A stretch of DNA of 64,000 nt from Hemerocallis citrina (Eukaryota; Streptophyta; Magnoliopsida; Asparagales; Asphodelaceae): assembly GCA_017893485.1 (NCBI GenBank), contig CM030361.1, positions 146,630,941-146,694,940 of the forward strand, written 5' to 3'. Below are positions 1 to 10,649 of this stretch, piece after piece; position 1 is the stretch's first letter, and each line of letters starts with the position of its first letter. The notes below the pieces were generated by a model. That model made no database searches. It saw only the letters and a program-made list of their open reading frames with translations, and had not been told where the DNA came from. Both the position numbers and the translations under genes were made by a program.

Positions 1-1731
1 GAACATAATGACAATCAATCTCAATATGCTTCGTTCGCTCATGAAAGGCCGGGTTGCTTGCAATATGCAATGCACTCTGGTTATCACAATAAAGTGGAGC
101 AGCTCCTGTAAGGGTAACACCCATATCTGATAACAACCAACGAATATGAACAATCTCTCTAGTAGTAGCTGCCATTGCTCTGTTCTTAGCCTGAGTGGAC
201 GAACATGCAACAACTGCCTGTTTCTTGCTCTGCCATGAGATCAGCGAATCACCAAGAAATAGACAGAAACCTACGGTAGACCTTCTGGTAGTCGGATCTC
301 CTGCCCAATCTGAATCAGAATATGCACTGAGCTCTAGTTTGGATGTAGAAGGCATGAATAATGAGCGAGTGATAGTGCCCCGAAGATATCTGAGGATCCG
401 AAGAAGAGCACCATAGTGAACTAATGTAGGAGCAGAAACAAACTGGCTGACAATACTAACTGCATGAGCAATATCGGATCTGGTCATGCATAAATAGACA
501 AGCTGTCCAACAATCTGCCGGTAACTAGTGGGATCAGGAAGGAGCTCACCATCTGTGGGACGAAGCTTCACATGAAGCTCTAAGGGTGTATCAGCTGATC
601 GACTGTCAAAGAGGCATGCAGCGGAAATAATATCTGATGTGTATTTCTGCTGAGAAATAAGTATCCCCTGAGATCCATGAGCAATCTCTAAACCCACAAA
701 GTAACGTAGCTTACCAAGGTCTTTCATATGAAACTGCTGGTGAAGGTATTTCTGGGTGGATGCAATGCTGGTAGAGTCATCCCCAGTAATGATCATATCA
801 TCAACATATAGTAGTAGAATTACCCTCCCCTGCGGTGATGATCGCACAAACATAGAATGGTCCTGAGAACTCTGACTAAAACTAGCCTTGGTGATGACAA
901 GGCGAAAACACTCAAACCAGGCTCGAGGGGCCTGCTTCAAACCATATATAGCCCGACGCAGCCGGAAAACATGACGAGGAGGAGTAGGGAGGCCAGAAGG
1001 AGGATCTATATAAACAACCTCAGATAAGGTACCATGAAGAAAAGCATTCTTCACGCCCATCTGGTATAACGGCCAGTGGCAGATGGCTGCAACAGCAAGA
1101 AGGGTGCGAACAGTAGTCATCTGTGCAACGGGAGCAAAGGTCTCATCATAGTCAATGTCATGCTCCTGAGTAAACCCTCGGGCTACTAGACGGACCTTGT
1201 GCAGCTCAATCGATCCATCAGGTTGATATTTGACCTTGAAGATCTACTTGCAGCTAATAGGCTGAACGCCCTCTGGTAGAGGAACAACATCCCAAGTTCC
1301 AGTCTGATCAAATGCACTGAATTCCTCTGCAATGACTTTCCTCCATTCAGGATATTGAATTGCATCCTGATAGGTTCTGGGTTCACGTGTAGAGTGTATA
1401 GCAGTGAGATATGCATGAAACTGTGGTGAGTAGAAAGCTAGGATGGCAAAACCAAACTGGTCAGAAAGACCAGTGGCATCAGGTGTATAACATACCGGAG
1501 GAATACCAAAAGTGGAACGGGTAGACTGGCGAAGAGGTGGTGGACTAACAGGGTGTGGGGGTGAGGACGGTGGAGTAGGTGCATGTGTCAGTGGGGAAGT
1601 AGGTGGGATGGGTGCTGACTGCTGTGGGGATTTAGGTGGAGGTTCGGTAGGGAGAACAACAGGTGTAAGGACTGCAGGAGATGGGAATGGAGCCAGAGGA
1701 GTGGGATCAAAAGGAATGCGGGAAGATAAAG
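1..1731 (-). pseudogene. copia Pol, RT and RNase H part (broken)
   Basis: This is the minus-strand continuation of the polyprotein that would copy RNA into cDNA and remove the RNA strand. The RT palm motif YVDDM is encoded near 795-830. RNase H follows towards position 1, with readable pieces such as SDWAGD, SWQSKKQ and YCDNQSA. A TAG at 1244-1246 replaces what is normally Trp in the copia segment CKWIFKVK. The frame joining integrase to RT shifts near 1740, beside a G-rich tract at about 1779-1800. The protein continues beyond the left edge. It is certainly copia Pol and certainly interrupted. Confidence 0.88.
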
Positions 1732-3213
1732 TCAGGGGCTAGCAACAACTGGGAAATTGAGAAATCTAGTATCCTCGGGGGGGGGGGGGAGGAGGGGGGG
1801 CAGGTAGTAAGGGGAGTCTTCCACAAAGGAGACATGTCGAGAAATGCAGACACGACCCGCGGATGGATCAAAACAACGATAACCTTTGTGTTCAGGACTG
1901 AGACCTAAGTGAACGCACTTAGCAGCACGAGCGGAGAGCTTCCTGCGCTCAGTAGGAGGGAGAAGGACGTAACAGGTGCATCCAAAGGTACGGAGCATAC
2001 TGTAGTCGGGGGGTGAATGAGAAAGAGCCTCATAAGGCATCATACCAACTAGGGCAGATGAGAGAGTAATGTTGATGAGACTAACAGAGGTCATGATAGC
2101 TTCAACCCAGAAGGAACGAGGAGCAGAAGAGGAGAGTAAAAGAGCACGAGCCGTCTCAAGGATGTGACGATGCTTGCGTTCAGCTACACCATTCTGCTCA
2201 TGTGTGTGAGGACATGATTGCTGAAACAGGGTGCCGTGAGACTGAAGGATTGTTCTCATAGTGGTAGAAGTGTACTCACGTGCACCGTCCGATCGAAAAT
2301 TCTTAATGCGTACACCGAATTGAGTGTGAATCATGGTTGTAAAGACCCGGTAAATATCAGATATCTCAGATCGCCGACGTATAAGAAAAATCCATGTATG
2401 TCTAGTGAAGTCATCGATGAAGGTAACATAATAGAGATAGCCTTTCCACGATGGTACGGAAGAGGGTCCCCATATGTCGGAATGAACGAGTTGAAAAGGG
2501 TGAGTGGTTTTAGAAGTTCTTTTGTGACTAAAGGGTAGGGCAATGTGTTTGGCCAAATGACAATCCTGACAATCAGATAAATATTTAAAAGTGAGATAAC
2601 CAAGGGCACCACTATGAGCTATTGTCTGAAGTCGTGATGCGCTAATATGACTTAAACGTCTGTGCCACAGATCAACATCAGAGGAAACAATACCGGCAAA
2701 ACTAGAAGGAGAGGGATGTGCACGAAGAAAATCTAGAAAATATAGATGACCCTGACGACTAGCGTGCTCAAACTCTTCACCGGTGGAGGAATCAGTAATA
2801 GAACAACCTAAAGAGTCAAAAGTAACGACAAGACCACTATCGCACAACGCACTAATAGAAATAAGGTTTATTGATAAATGAGGAGCATAGAGAACATATG
2901 GTAATGTGAGAGTGGGAGAGTTAATTGTCCCTGAGTGTGTGATAAGAAGTGGTGAGCCATCAGCTGTGTGTAGAGATAGAGAGTGAGAGGAAAGTGTTGT
3001 GCAGGTGGTGAATAGTGTCTGATTACTAGTGAGATGATGTGATGCACCAGAATCTAAAATCCAGAATGAATTCATACCGGGAGTGGCAGAAAGTGCAGGA
3101 GCAGAGGAGCCAGCATTGATAGACTGACCCATGAGCTGTAGTTCTAGCTGAGTGAGGCGTTGCTGAGTATTAGCCCAAGCAGCAGAAGACAGCAAGGCCG
3201 AAGTGACGGGCAT
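1732..3213 (-). pseudogene. copia Pol, protease and integrase part (493-aa open frame)
   Basis: This 493-residue open stretch has the aspartic protease motif DSGASHH at residues 54-60. The GAG-pre-integrase/zinc region has H184, H189, C215 and C218. The integrase core has D246 (HSDIWGP), D309 (FRSDG) and E345 (NGVAERK). The catalytic D-D-E is therefore intact and this half looks well preserved. The frame ends about 10 residues after a proline-rich linker (PPLLPPPPEDTR) because of a frameshift; RT continues in another frame. Gag lies upstream (3214-4145) but is hardly readable. The start at 3213 is only the first Met in the frame, since native Pol would be continuous with Gag. Confidence 0.9.
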
Positions 3214-3523
3214 GGCCGAGGATGTGAGAGAAGAAGCACTGCGAGGAGAAACAAGACCATTGCTGCTATGACTGAGAGCACAATGTGGAGGGAGATGTTG
3301 CTGGTGCCTGGATCGGGGTAGGGGGTAGGGCGGTGCTACCGGTGGCAGAAGTAGAGGTGGAGTATGGTGATGAGTGATGTAAGGAGAAGGGAGAGATGGG
3401 GAAGACTGAAAATGGTGCTGCTGCTTGTTAATCTGGAGGAGGAACGAGTTGTGGTTGCATCGGGGAAGTCAGTGGAGCCGGAAATATGTGGGAGAGACTG
3501 AGATGCCATCAAGTTGTAGGACC

Positions 3524-3529
<6 letters not shown>

Positions 3530-3582
<53 letters not shown>
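3530..3582. repeat. (AAT)n microsatellite
   Basis: About 17 uninterrupted AAT units are followed by a T-rich tract. The poly-Asn and poly-Phe/Tyr reading across it is an artefact of the repeat. Confidence 0.95.
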
Positions 3583-3827
3583 TTTTTATTTTTTATTTAT
3601 TTTTATTTTTTTATTTTTTTTATTTTTTCTATTTTTATTTTTATTTTTCGACTTTTTTTTATTTTTATTTTTTTACAATGGGGATCTGAAGAAGATGAAG
3701 TTCGGATCCGAAGTTCAGATGTGTAGTTGGAGTTCGGATCTGAAGATGAAGTTTGGATATGAGGACGCTGAAGGTCGTCGGATCTGAAGTTCAGAGTTGA
3801 TGATAGGTTGTGGATGATAGGTCTTCG

Positions 3828-3990
3828 GATGATAGGTCTTCGGATCTGTGGATGATAGGTTGGAGTTGAAGAGTTCTTTGGAACTTTGGTGCTGATGATT
3901 TAGGTTGTGGATGATAGGTCTTCGGATCTGTGGATGATAGGTTGGAGTTGAAGAGTTCTTTGGAACTTTGGTGCTGATGGCTTCTTCTTG
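3828..3990. repeat. 82-bp tandem duplication
   Basis: Two nearly identical copies start at 3828 and 3910 (period 82). Both contain GATGATAGGTCTTCGGATC and GTTGGAGTTGAAGAGTTC. They lie in the copia leader. Confidence 0.85.
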
Positions 3991-4145
3991 CTTATGGCTT
4001 AGAGTTGAAGAGGTCGGATCTGATGGGTTGTTGAGTTGCTGATGCCCGATGGCTTTTTTTTTATTTTTTATTTTTTATTTTATTTTCTGGAATTTGAGGA
4101 TTTTTGGATGCGAAAAATTTTAAGAGGAGAAAATTTGAGTAATTG

Positions 4146-4157
4146 GCTCTGATACCA
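4146..4157 (-). promoter_or_regulatory. primer-binding site (initiator Met tRNA)
   Basis: The minus strand reads TGGTATCAGAGC directly after the LTR end. This is the standard plant site complementary to the 3' end of initiator Met-tRNA, where minus-strand DNA synthesis starts. Confidence 0.93.
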
Positions 4158-4296
4158 TGTTAAGATAAATCAGAGAGAAATGAAGACAATACTGAATATT
4201 GAATTGAGTTTAACCAAGTACAATACCACTTATATATAGGAGGTGAACAAATATTAAAACAACTCTACCACCAATATGGGACTATAATATCTAACA
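4158..4296 (-). repeat. 5' LTR of the left copia element (139 bp)
   Basis: The minus-strand ends are TGTTAGATATT and CTTAACA, the TG...CA form with a short inverted TGTTA/TAACA. A TATATATA box lies at 4231-4238 (minus reading), a plausible Pol II promoter. The primer site follows without a gap. The adjacent host bases are CTGCC (4297-4301); the matching duplication would be outside the window. Confidence 0.88.
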
Positions 4297-4735
4297 CTGC
4301 CAAAAGAAGAGTAACTGAAGAGCTATTGAAATTGGGGAGTAGTCATGAGGTGAAAACAAAGCTTAGCATTGCTCACCTTGAAGAGGTTGGAAGAGGAGCA
4401 GTGGCATCAGAAGTTATTGAAGTCGGCGATAATGCTCTGGAAATTCCTGAGTCAATGATCATATGTGAGGACCTTGTTCATGAATCTGATATGTTTGATG
4501 TTTTGACGGAACTGGGTGGTATCAATTCTGAGAAGATGATGTTGTTGTGGAGCACGAAAGAGCGGCATAGTTCCAATTCAAATTTCAAGATTTACTTTGA
4601 GTTGTCTGAACGTTTGAAAACAGGAATAAGTTTTGGTATTGATGCTCCTGCTTCGTTAGAAGGAACACTATTGTTTAAAGAAATATTGCAAGCTAGAGAG
4701 CACTAGTGCCAACAATATAATGCATTATTTCCCCT
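4297..4735 (+). pseudogene. SET-domain protein fragment
   Basis: A coding-like stretch runs from the LTR boundary: readable residues start AKRRVTEELLKL and continue through LEEVGRGAVASE, DNALEIPESMI, NSNFKIYFELSE and SFGIDAPASLEGT. This pattern (GRG followed by LEIP, then a Tyr/Phe-rich segment and an SFGID-like helix) resembles the N-terminal SET region of plant Rubisco-LSMT/SETD3-like protein methyltransferases. A TAG at 4704-4706 interrupts it, after which CQQYNALFP is readable. The catalytic NHS and Tyr motifs are not present. It has been split by the copia element on its left and probably by the next one on its right. Family call is from memory of the motif order; a retroposed or transduplicated gene piece is equally possible. 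Confidence 0.5.
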
Positions 4736-4991
4736 TAATTCTGTCACATTATCAGGTTTCAGTAGGAATGGGGTTGTTGCTGTTCAAAGTCTAGGAGCTT
4801 TATATGTTCTCTATATGGCAATGAAATCATCTCCAGTCATTTCATGTTCTCACTTGCAAGATATCATTGATATTGGTTTGGGACAGTCTCTACAAGAAAG
4901 AGTAGAAAAGAAATCTACTCTTTTTTAGTCTGTAGAAATAACCGAACAAGAGACGCATATGGGATATGTCTGTCGAGTGCATTCACATGAT
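4736..4991 (+). other. unrecognised coding-like flank of the SET fragment
   Basis: One frame reads FSRNGVVAVQSLGALYVL and then SCSHLQDIIDIGLGQSL, which looks like protein rather than noise, but I cannot place it. It may be a further exon of the SET-like gene. It is cut at 4991 by the second copia insertion. Confidence 0.3.
4987..4991. repeat. target-site duplication ATGAT (left)
   Basis: ATGAT immediately precedes the LTR at 4992 and is repeated at 11567-11571 just after the 3' LTR. Five base pairs is the usual length for copia integration. Confidence 0.93.
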
Positions 4992-5894
4992 TGTTGGAAA
5001 TAGTTTTAACATATTTTCCTGGCCGGAATCCGGTGGGCTCCGGCCACCGGCGGCACAGGAAATTGATTTGATTACGTTCCTCTCGTCGAGTACTATTCCG
5101 TAATGTGCTCACTTGCCAAAAACGGTTTCCGTATGAATGAGAAATGTTGGTCCAAAGTTGGGTACTCGAAATATACTAACTTGGGCAGTTGGAATGGATA
5201 GTCCCACATCAGAAGATGGGAAAGATTTTCTCTAATATATAAGCTAAAGAAATGGACTAAAGGGCATAGCCCTGGGGTTACCACTAACGTGTAGTGGAGA
5301 GAGGACCTAGCCAAAATAACACACACACACACACACGCGCCCGCGCCCGGCCCGACTTTGGCTTGGCTTGGTCTGGTCTGGCTCTGGCACTGGCCTCCAA
5401 AATTTTTCCCAGTTACTGTTGAGGCTTTTCAAATTTTGTAACTGGTACCATTACTCTGTAACAGCAGAGTAATGGCTCATCAGTTACGTTTTTGAACCAT
5501 TACTCTGTTGTTACAGAGTAATGGACCCTTCAGTTACTCCCATTCTCCTATAAGACCAGTAATTTTTGTCTGCCAGTACACATAGTTTTTAAAATTTTGA
5601 ATCTCCTTCCTCTTCTTCTTCCTCTGTGTCAAAGTCCGAGAGTACAACATAGCTACTGGTTCGCTGAGATCTCTGAAGCTAGGGTGCTGCTATTTAGGGA
5701 AAGGTAATACAGTTGTATCCTGTGAGGTAATTCGTCAACCACCGTCACACTACGGGGCGAACTTTGCTTTAAGGACAGAGATCTTAATCTCGACTTTGTA
5801 TTAATATTCTGGTTTGTTCTTTGATTTCCTGTAATTGTATTTCTTCACAAATATTGTTTGCATTTTCCTATTTTATGAAATTTAAGTTCTAACA
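4992..5894 (+). repeat. 5' LTR of the second copia element (903 bp)
   Basis: It starts TGTTGGAAAT and ends TTCTAACA. It matches 10650-11566 along its length, with many scattered substitutions. A TATATAAG box lies at 5236-5243, followed by an (AC)n run near 5321-5335. U5 contains paired hairpins (5448-5524). The end was set by the loss of similarity after ACA in both copies and by the target duplication. Confidence 0.95.
5448..5524 (+). other. two matching hairpins in the LTR
   Basis: Two 28-nt perfect hairpins lie at 5448-5475 and 5497-5524. Each has the 11-bp stem CCATTACTCTG/CAGAGTAATGG and a 6-nt loop. CAGTTAC/GTAACTG repeats surround them. The 3' LTR has the same pair in decayed form near 11118-11190. 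They would lie in the transcribed leader. Confidence 0.8.
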
Positions 5895-5949
5895 ATCTTA
5901 AAGAAAAATTTTCCTCTATTCTAACAGTTTTTGTGAAGATTATTTACAG

Positions 5950-6939
5950 GTGCTGATATCATTTCGAAAAAACAAAACAACTAATAGTTCTATTTCAGCT
6001 GCATCAGAACATGAAAACACACAAAAGGATAATCTCAGTGGACTTATCAGTGAACAAACACTAGTGACCCAAAATATGACTGCACAATCGGTTGCGGCAC
6101 AAACGGTCGTTCTGCCCACACATATAACTGTGGGAGAAAAATCAGAGAAGTTCAACGGAACTGGATTCAAGAAGTGGCAAGAGAAGATGCAGTTTTACCT
6201 GACTACCTTGATGCTGGACAGGTTTCTCACTGGAACTGCCCCTATGCTGGCACCTATGGATGCGTACTTCGTTGCTGCGGTTGATGCATGGACAAAGGGT
6301 GATTATTTCTATAGAAATTACATCCCGAACGGCTTGGTAGACCCACTGTACAATGCCTACTGTCTCTTTAAGACTTCCAAACTTCTGTGAGGGTTTTTGG
6401 AGAAGAAGTACAAAACAGAAGACGCCGCCTCCAAGAAGTTTGTAGTTGGCAAATTTTTGGACTACAAGATGGTTGACTCCAAGACATGTGTGCGTCAAAT
6501 TTAGGAACTGCAGGTGATAATGGACGAAATCGCTTCATACAACATGACGGTGTGTGAACCATTCCAGGTTGCAGCGTTCATCGAGAAGCTTCCACCTGGA
6601 TGGAAGGACTTCAAGAACTACCTCAAGCACAAGCGAAAGGAGATGTCTCTTGAAGAACTCATTGTCAGAGTGCGGATCGAAGAGGAGAATCGCAAGGCTG
6701 ACAGGTCCTATGGAAATCAGTCCATAAAAAAGGCCAATATGGTGAAGCACGAACAGAAAGGCAAAAAGAAAAAGTTCTTGCCACAGGCCTCGAACAAAAA
6801 ACCTGTCGCAAAGAGGTTTGTTGGAAAATACCACAAGTGTGGTAAACTGGGGCACAAAATTTCTGACTGCCGCAACAAGGACAACAACCGTACTGGAACT
6901 GGACAGGCAAAAGGCAATGACAAATCCCATGACACATAG
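5950..6939 (+). pseudogene. copia Gag (broken)
   Basis: Capsid/nucleocapsid protein of the element. The UBN2-type gag region is readable (EKFNGTGFKKWQEKM, then FQVAAFIEKLPPGWKDFK). It ends in a zinc knuckle at about 6828-6870 reading YHKCGKLGHKISDC, in which the first Cys of the CCHC box is Tyr (TAC for TGC). Stops occur at 6388-6390 and at about 6502, and 6937-6939 is TAG in front of Pol. There is no good ATG; a GTG at 5950 is only the first open codon. The protein cannot be made as one piece. Confidence 0.88.
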
Positions 6940-9900
6940 CTGAGAACTTGTCCACTGGTCTCTCTGACTTGGACCTCTGTGCTGTTGTATCAGAGGCAAA
7001 TCTAGTGGGGAGCAATCCTTGTGAGTGGTGGTACGATACTGGGGCCACCAAGCACATCTGCTCGGACAAAGAGATGTTCACCTCATACTAAAAGTGCAAC
7101 AAGGATGAACAACTGTTCATGGGAAATTCTTCCACCTCCAAAATTACAGGAACAGGAAAGATAGTACTGAAGATGACTTCAGGCAAGGAACTAACACTCA
7201 CCAATTTGTTGCATGTTCCAGATATTAGAAAGAACCTGGTCTCGGAATCTTTGCTAAGCAAGAATGGATTTAGGGTTGTTCCTACTTCTGATAATTTTAT
7301 ACTTTCTAAGAATGGGGTGTACTTGGAAAAATGGTATGTGAAGGATGGACTGTTCAAATTCAATGTAATGACAGTCATCCCAAAATCTGTTGTTCCTGTT
7401 ATTCCCAAAATTAATGAAATTACTCCTGTTGCTTATGTTGTTGAGTCTTCTTCTGTTTGGCATGAAAGACTAGGCCATGTTAATTTCAATTCTATGTGTT
7501 GATTAATTAACATGAATTTACTATCAAAATTTAAGGTAGACAACTGCAAAAAATTTGAAGTTTGCACAGAGGCCAAACTCACTAAAACCCCATCACGTTC
7601 TGTAGAACGAAACACTGAAACTCTAGGTCTAATTCACACAGATTTGTGTGATTTAAAATACGTGCAGACCAGAGGCGGCAAAAAGTACTTTGTGACATTC
7701 ATAGACGATTGCACAAAATTCTGTTATGTATACTTGTTACGTAGGAAAAACGAGGCTTTGGATAAATTCAAGGAATATAAACTTGAGGTTGAGAATCAAC
7801 TTGGCAAAATGATTAAAATCGTTAGGAGTGATAAAGGAGGGGAATATGATGCACCATTTAATATGTTCTGCTCTAGACACGGAACAGTTCATTAGACAAC
7901 TGCTCTATACTCTCCTAAATCAAACGGTATTGCCGAGCACAAGAACCGAACTCTAAAGGAGATGATGAATACCTTGTTGCTGAATTCTGGGTTACCCCAA
8001 AACATGTAGGGGGAAGCGTTGTTGACTGCCAACTATATTTTCAATAAAACACCTCACAAGAAAACTGGCAAGACACCATACGAACTATGAAAAGGTAATG
8101 TACCTTCGTATAAATACCTCAAAGTGTGGGGATGTCTAGCAAAAGTGTCAGTACCTAATCAAAAACAGGTCACAATAGGTCCTAAGACCATTGATTGCAT
8201 ATTTATAGGCTATGCACACAACAGTAGTGCATATTGGTTCTTGGTATATAAATCGAATATACATGACATCCATGTGAATACAATAATGAAATCAAGGAAT
8301 GCTTCCTTCTTTGAACACATGTTTTCGTGCAAGGAATGCTATGTATCCCAAACGTACACGTCAGCAAGAGAGTACAAGTACCTCGGGTGATGAACCAGGA
8401 GATGATAATGATGAACCTAGACGAAGTAAACGGGATCAAAGTCATTTGGTCCTGACTTTGTAACGGCCTTTCTGTTAGAGAATGAGCCCAGAACATTCAA
8501 GAAAGCTATGTCTACGCCTGATGCTCCTATGTGGAAGGAAGCAATCAAAAGTTAAATAGACTCCATTATGCAAAATCATACATGGGAGTTGGTCGATTTG
8601 CCTTCTGGGTGTAAAGCTCTAGGATGCAAATGGATTTTCAAATAAAAATTGAAACCAGATGGTTCAATAAGAGAAACATAAGGTGAGACTTTTGGTACAT
8701 GGATTTAGGCAAAAGGAAGGCCGAGACTTCTTTGATACATATTTTCCGGTCACAAGAATAACTTCCATAAGAATGCTTATAGCTATTGCAGCTCTATGTA
8801 ACCTGGAAATACATCAAATGGATGTCAAAACCGCATTTCTAAATGGGGATTTAGAAGAAGAAATATACATGAAACAACCTGAGGTTTACGTAGTTCCTAG
8901 ACAGGAAAACAAGGTGTGCAGGCTTGTAAAATTCTTGTACGGACTGAAATAAGCTCCAAAACAGTGGCATACAAAATTTGACAATGTTATAATGTCAAAT
9001 AGTTTCAAAATAAATGAATGTGATAAGTATATCTACATCAAAGATACTCTAAATGGATACATTCTGGTGTGTCTGTATGTAGATGACATGCTCATTATTG
9101 GTAGCAATAATGACATTGTCAAACAAACTAAGAATATGCTTAGTGGCAAGTTTGATATGAAAGACTTGGGATCTGCAGACATCATACTAGGAATCAAAGT
9201 TTCCAGGACGTTTGTGAGAATTACTTTGTCTCAAGCTCATTACGCTGAAAAAGTACTTGAAATATTCAAGAATTACTCTAATGGGACTGCCAAAAGTCCT
9301 ATGGATCCTAGTCTTCACTTATTCAAAAACACGGGTGACAACATATCACAAGTGGAATATGCACATGTAATCAGCAGTCTGATGTACTTAACAAATTGTA
9401 CAAGACCGGACCTGGAACATTCCGTAAATGTACTAAGCCGCTACACAAGTAATCCAGGATGAAGTCACTGGAAAGGAATAACTAGAGTATTGAACTACTT
9501 GCACCATACTCAGAGTTATGGGCTGCATTACACCAAATATCTAGTAGTACTAGAAGGTTACAGCATTGCCAACTGGATATCGGACTCCAAGAACTCAAAA
9601 TCCACAAGTGGATATGTCTTCACTCTTGGTGGTGCAGCTGTGTCATGGAAATCCTCTAAACAAACATTACTGGCCAGATCCACCATGGAATCTGAGTTTA
9701 TTGCTTTAGAAAATGCGGCAGAGAAAGCAGAGTGGCTTCGAAATTTTTTAGAGGATATTTCCATGTGGGAAAAATCGGTGCCTGCTATATGTGTATAATG
9801 TGACAGTCAATTGGCTATAGCAAGGGCACTGAGTGGTATGTACAATGGTAAGTCTCGTCATATCAGAAAGTGATACAAAACTATTAGACAACTGCTCTCT

Positions 9901-10025
9901 AATGGATTAATCCCTATAGAGTATATAAAATCAGCTGATAACCTAGCGGATCCATTTACTAAAGGCTTGTCACGAGAGCAAGTTGTGATATCATCAAGAT
10001 GAATGGGTTTAAAGCCTATGACGAA
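6940..10025 (+). pseudogene. copia Pol: protease, integrase, RT, RNase H (broken)
   Basis: Readable in order: protease DTGATKHIC (about 7035); integrase H-H motif WHERLGHVNF (about 7460) with only one of the two Cys kept (FEVCTEAK); integrase core [14 protein letters not shown] and the NGIAEHKN segment, where the glutamate remains; RT with QMDVKTAFLNG (about 8817) and YVDDML (about 9078); RNase H with SWKSSKQT and the ADNLADPFTKGL tail (about 9938). Stops cut it at, among others, 7500, 7893, 8007, 8088, 8950, 9460 and 9796. Catalytic residues mostly survive, so the decay looks recent compared with the chromovirus remnants. Confidence 0.92.
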
Positions 10026-10039
10026 AGAGGATACTTGAT

Positions 10040-10635
10040 GGAAACCCTACCTAGGAATTGGAGATCCCAAGATCTTGGTTCAAGGGGACAACTAAATCAT
10101 GTTGAATCGACGGGAGCACTGAGAGATTAAAATCTCATACCCACTCTTAGGATGATAAAACATTGCTTCCTGCAAAGGGTTAGGATAACCTTGGCTTTTA
10201 ATGATTCTCATAGCTTTGAAATAAAAGTTAGGTATGGCAGAATAATCTTTATGGGCAATCACCTTGTGAGTGTGAAATGAGGCCATTTCTAGGAGAATGA
10301 AGAGAGGCTACATTCTCCAAGTTCACTCACGATTAACTAGAGTTGTTCAAGGTCAAAATGAACACAACAAGAGAACCTAGTTCTGTGAGGAGATGAAACT
10401 GTGTGATAATTATTGTTTAGGTTCACATCAAAGCCCGGGTAGTTCAAGAAATCATGTTCACTACCCGGTCAAGTGAATCCGATAGCTACTCACTGAGGGT
10501 GGTTCAAAGTTGAAAAATTACTACCATTCCTGATACGGTTATTTTTCGATTGTACTCTCAAAGTCTTTTCTGTCATGTCTTTTTCTGTCATATCTTTTTC
10601 TGTTGTGTCTGGATTACATGGTTTGGTCATTTCCA
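10040..10635 (+). other. copia 3' untranslated spacer
   Basis: About 600 bp lie between the end of RNase H and the purine tract, with no coding signal. A short tandem repeat with a 17-bp unit (CTTTTTCTGTCAT core) is at about 10562-10608. CCCGG-containing direct repeats occur near 10434 and 10464. Confidence 0.7.
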
Positions 10636-10649
10636 TTCATGTGGGGGAT
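10636..10649 (+). promoter_or_regulatory. polypurine tract
   Basis: ATTCATGTGGGGGAT lies directly against the TG of the 3' LTR. This is the usual primer for plus-strand DNA synthesis. Confidence 0.9.

Larger units (their letters stand above)
3214..4145 (-). other. copia leader/gag remnant, low complexity
   Basis: This stretch lies between the primer site and the protease, where Gag should be. Only a Pro/Ser-rich fragment can be read next to the protease (about 3220-3490). No zinc knuckle is seen. The rest is an (AAT)n run, a T-rich tract (3583-3680) and an 82-bp tandem duplication. Gag is therefore deleted or decayed, and this copy could not make its own capsid protein. Confidence 0.6.
1..4296 (-). 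mobile_element. Ty1/copia retrotransposon, 3' end outside window
   Basis: Read on the minus strand the order is LTR (4158-4296), primer site (4146-4157), leader/gag remnant, protease, integrase, reverse transcriptase, RNase H. Integrase before RT is the copia order. RNase H runs off the left edge, so the 3' LTR is not in the window. The short LTR and the Pol resemble the Ale/Retrofit group, but that lineage call is inference. Pol is broken by a frameshift near 1740 and an in-frame stop at 1244-1246. The insertion lies inside a SET-like coding fragment that resumes at 4297. Confidence 0.9.

Noticed and set aside
1779..1800. G-run as a programmed frameshift or quadruplex signal in copia Pol
   Set aside because: The element is already broken by a stop in RT and the run varies freely in such linkers; ordinary slippage or a sequencing indel is simpler.
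1512..1908. Gly-rich plus-strand ORFs
   Set aside because: Shadow of the Pro-rich linker of copia Pol on the minus strand.
3486..3689. Small ORF with poly-Asn and poly-Phe/Tyr
   Set aside because: Readout of the (AAT)n and T-rich tract in the copia leader.
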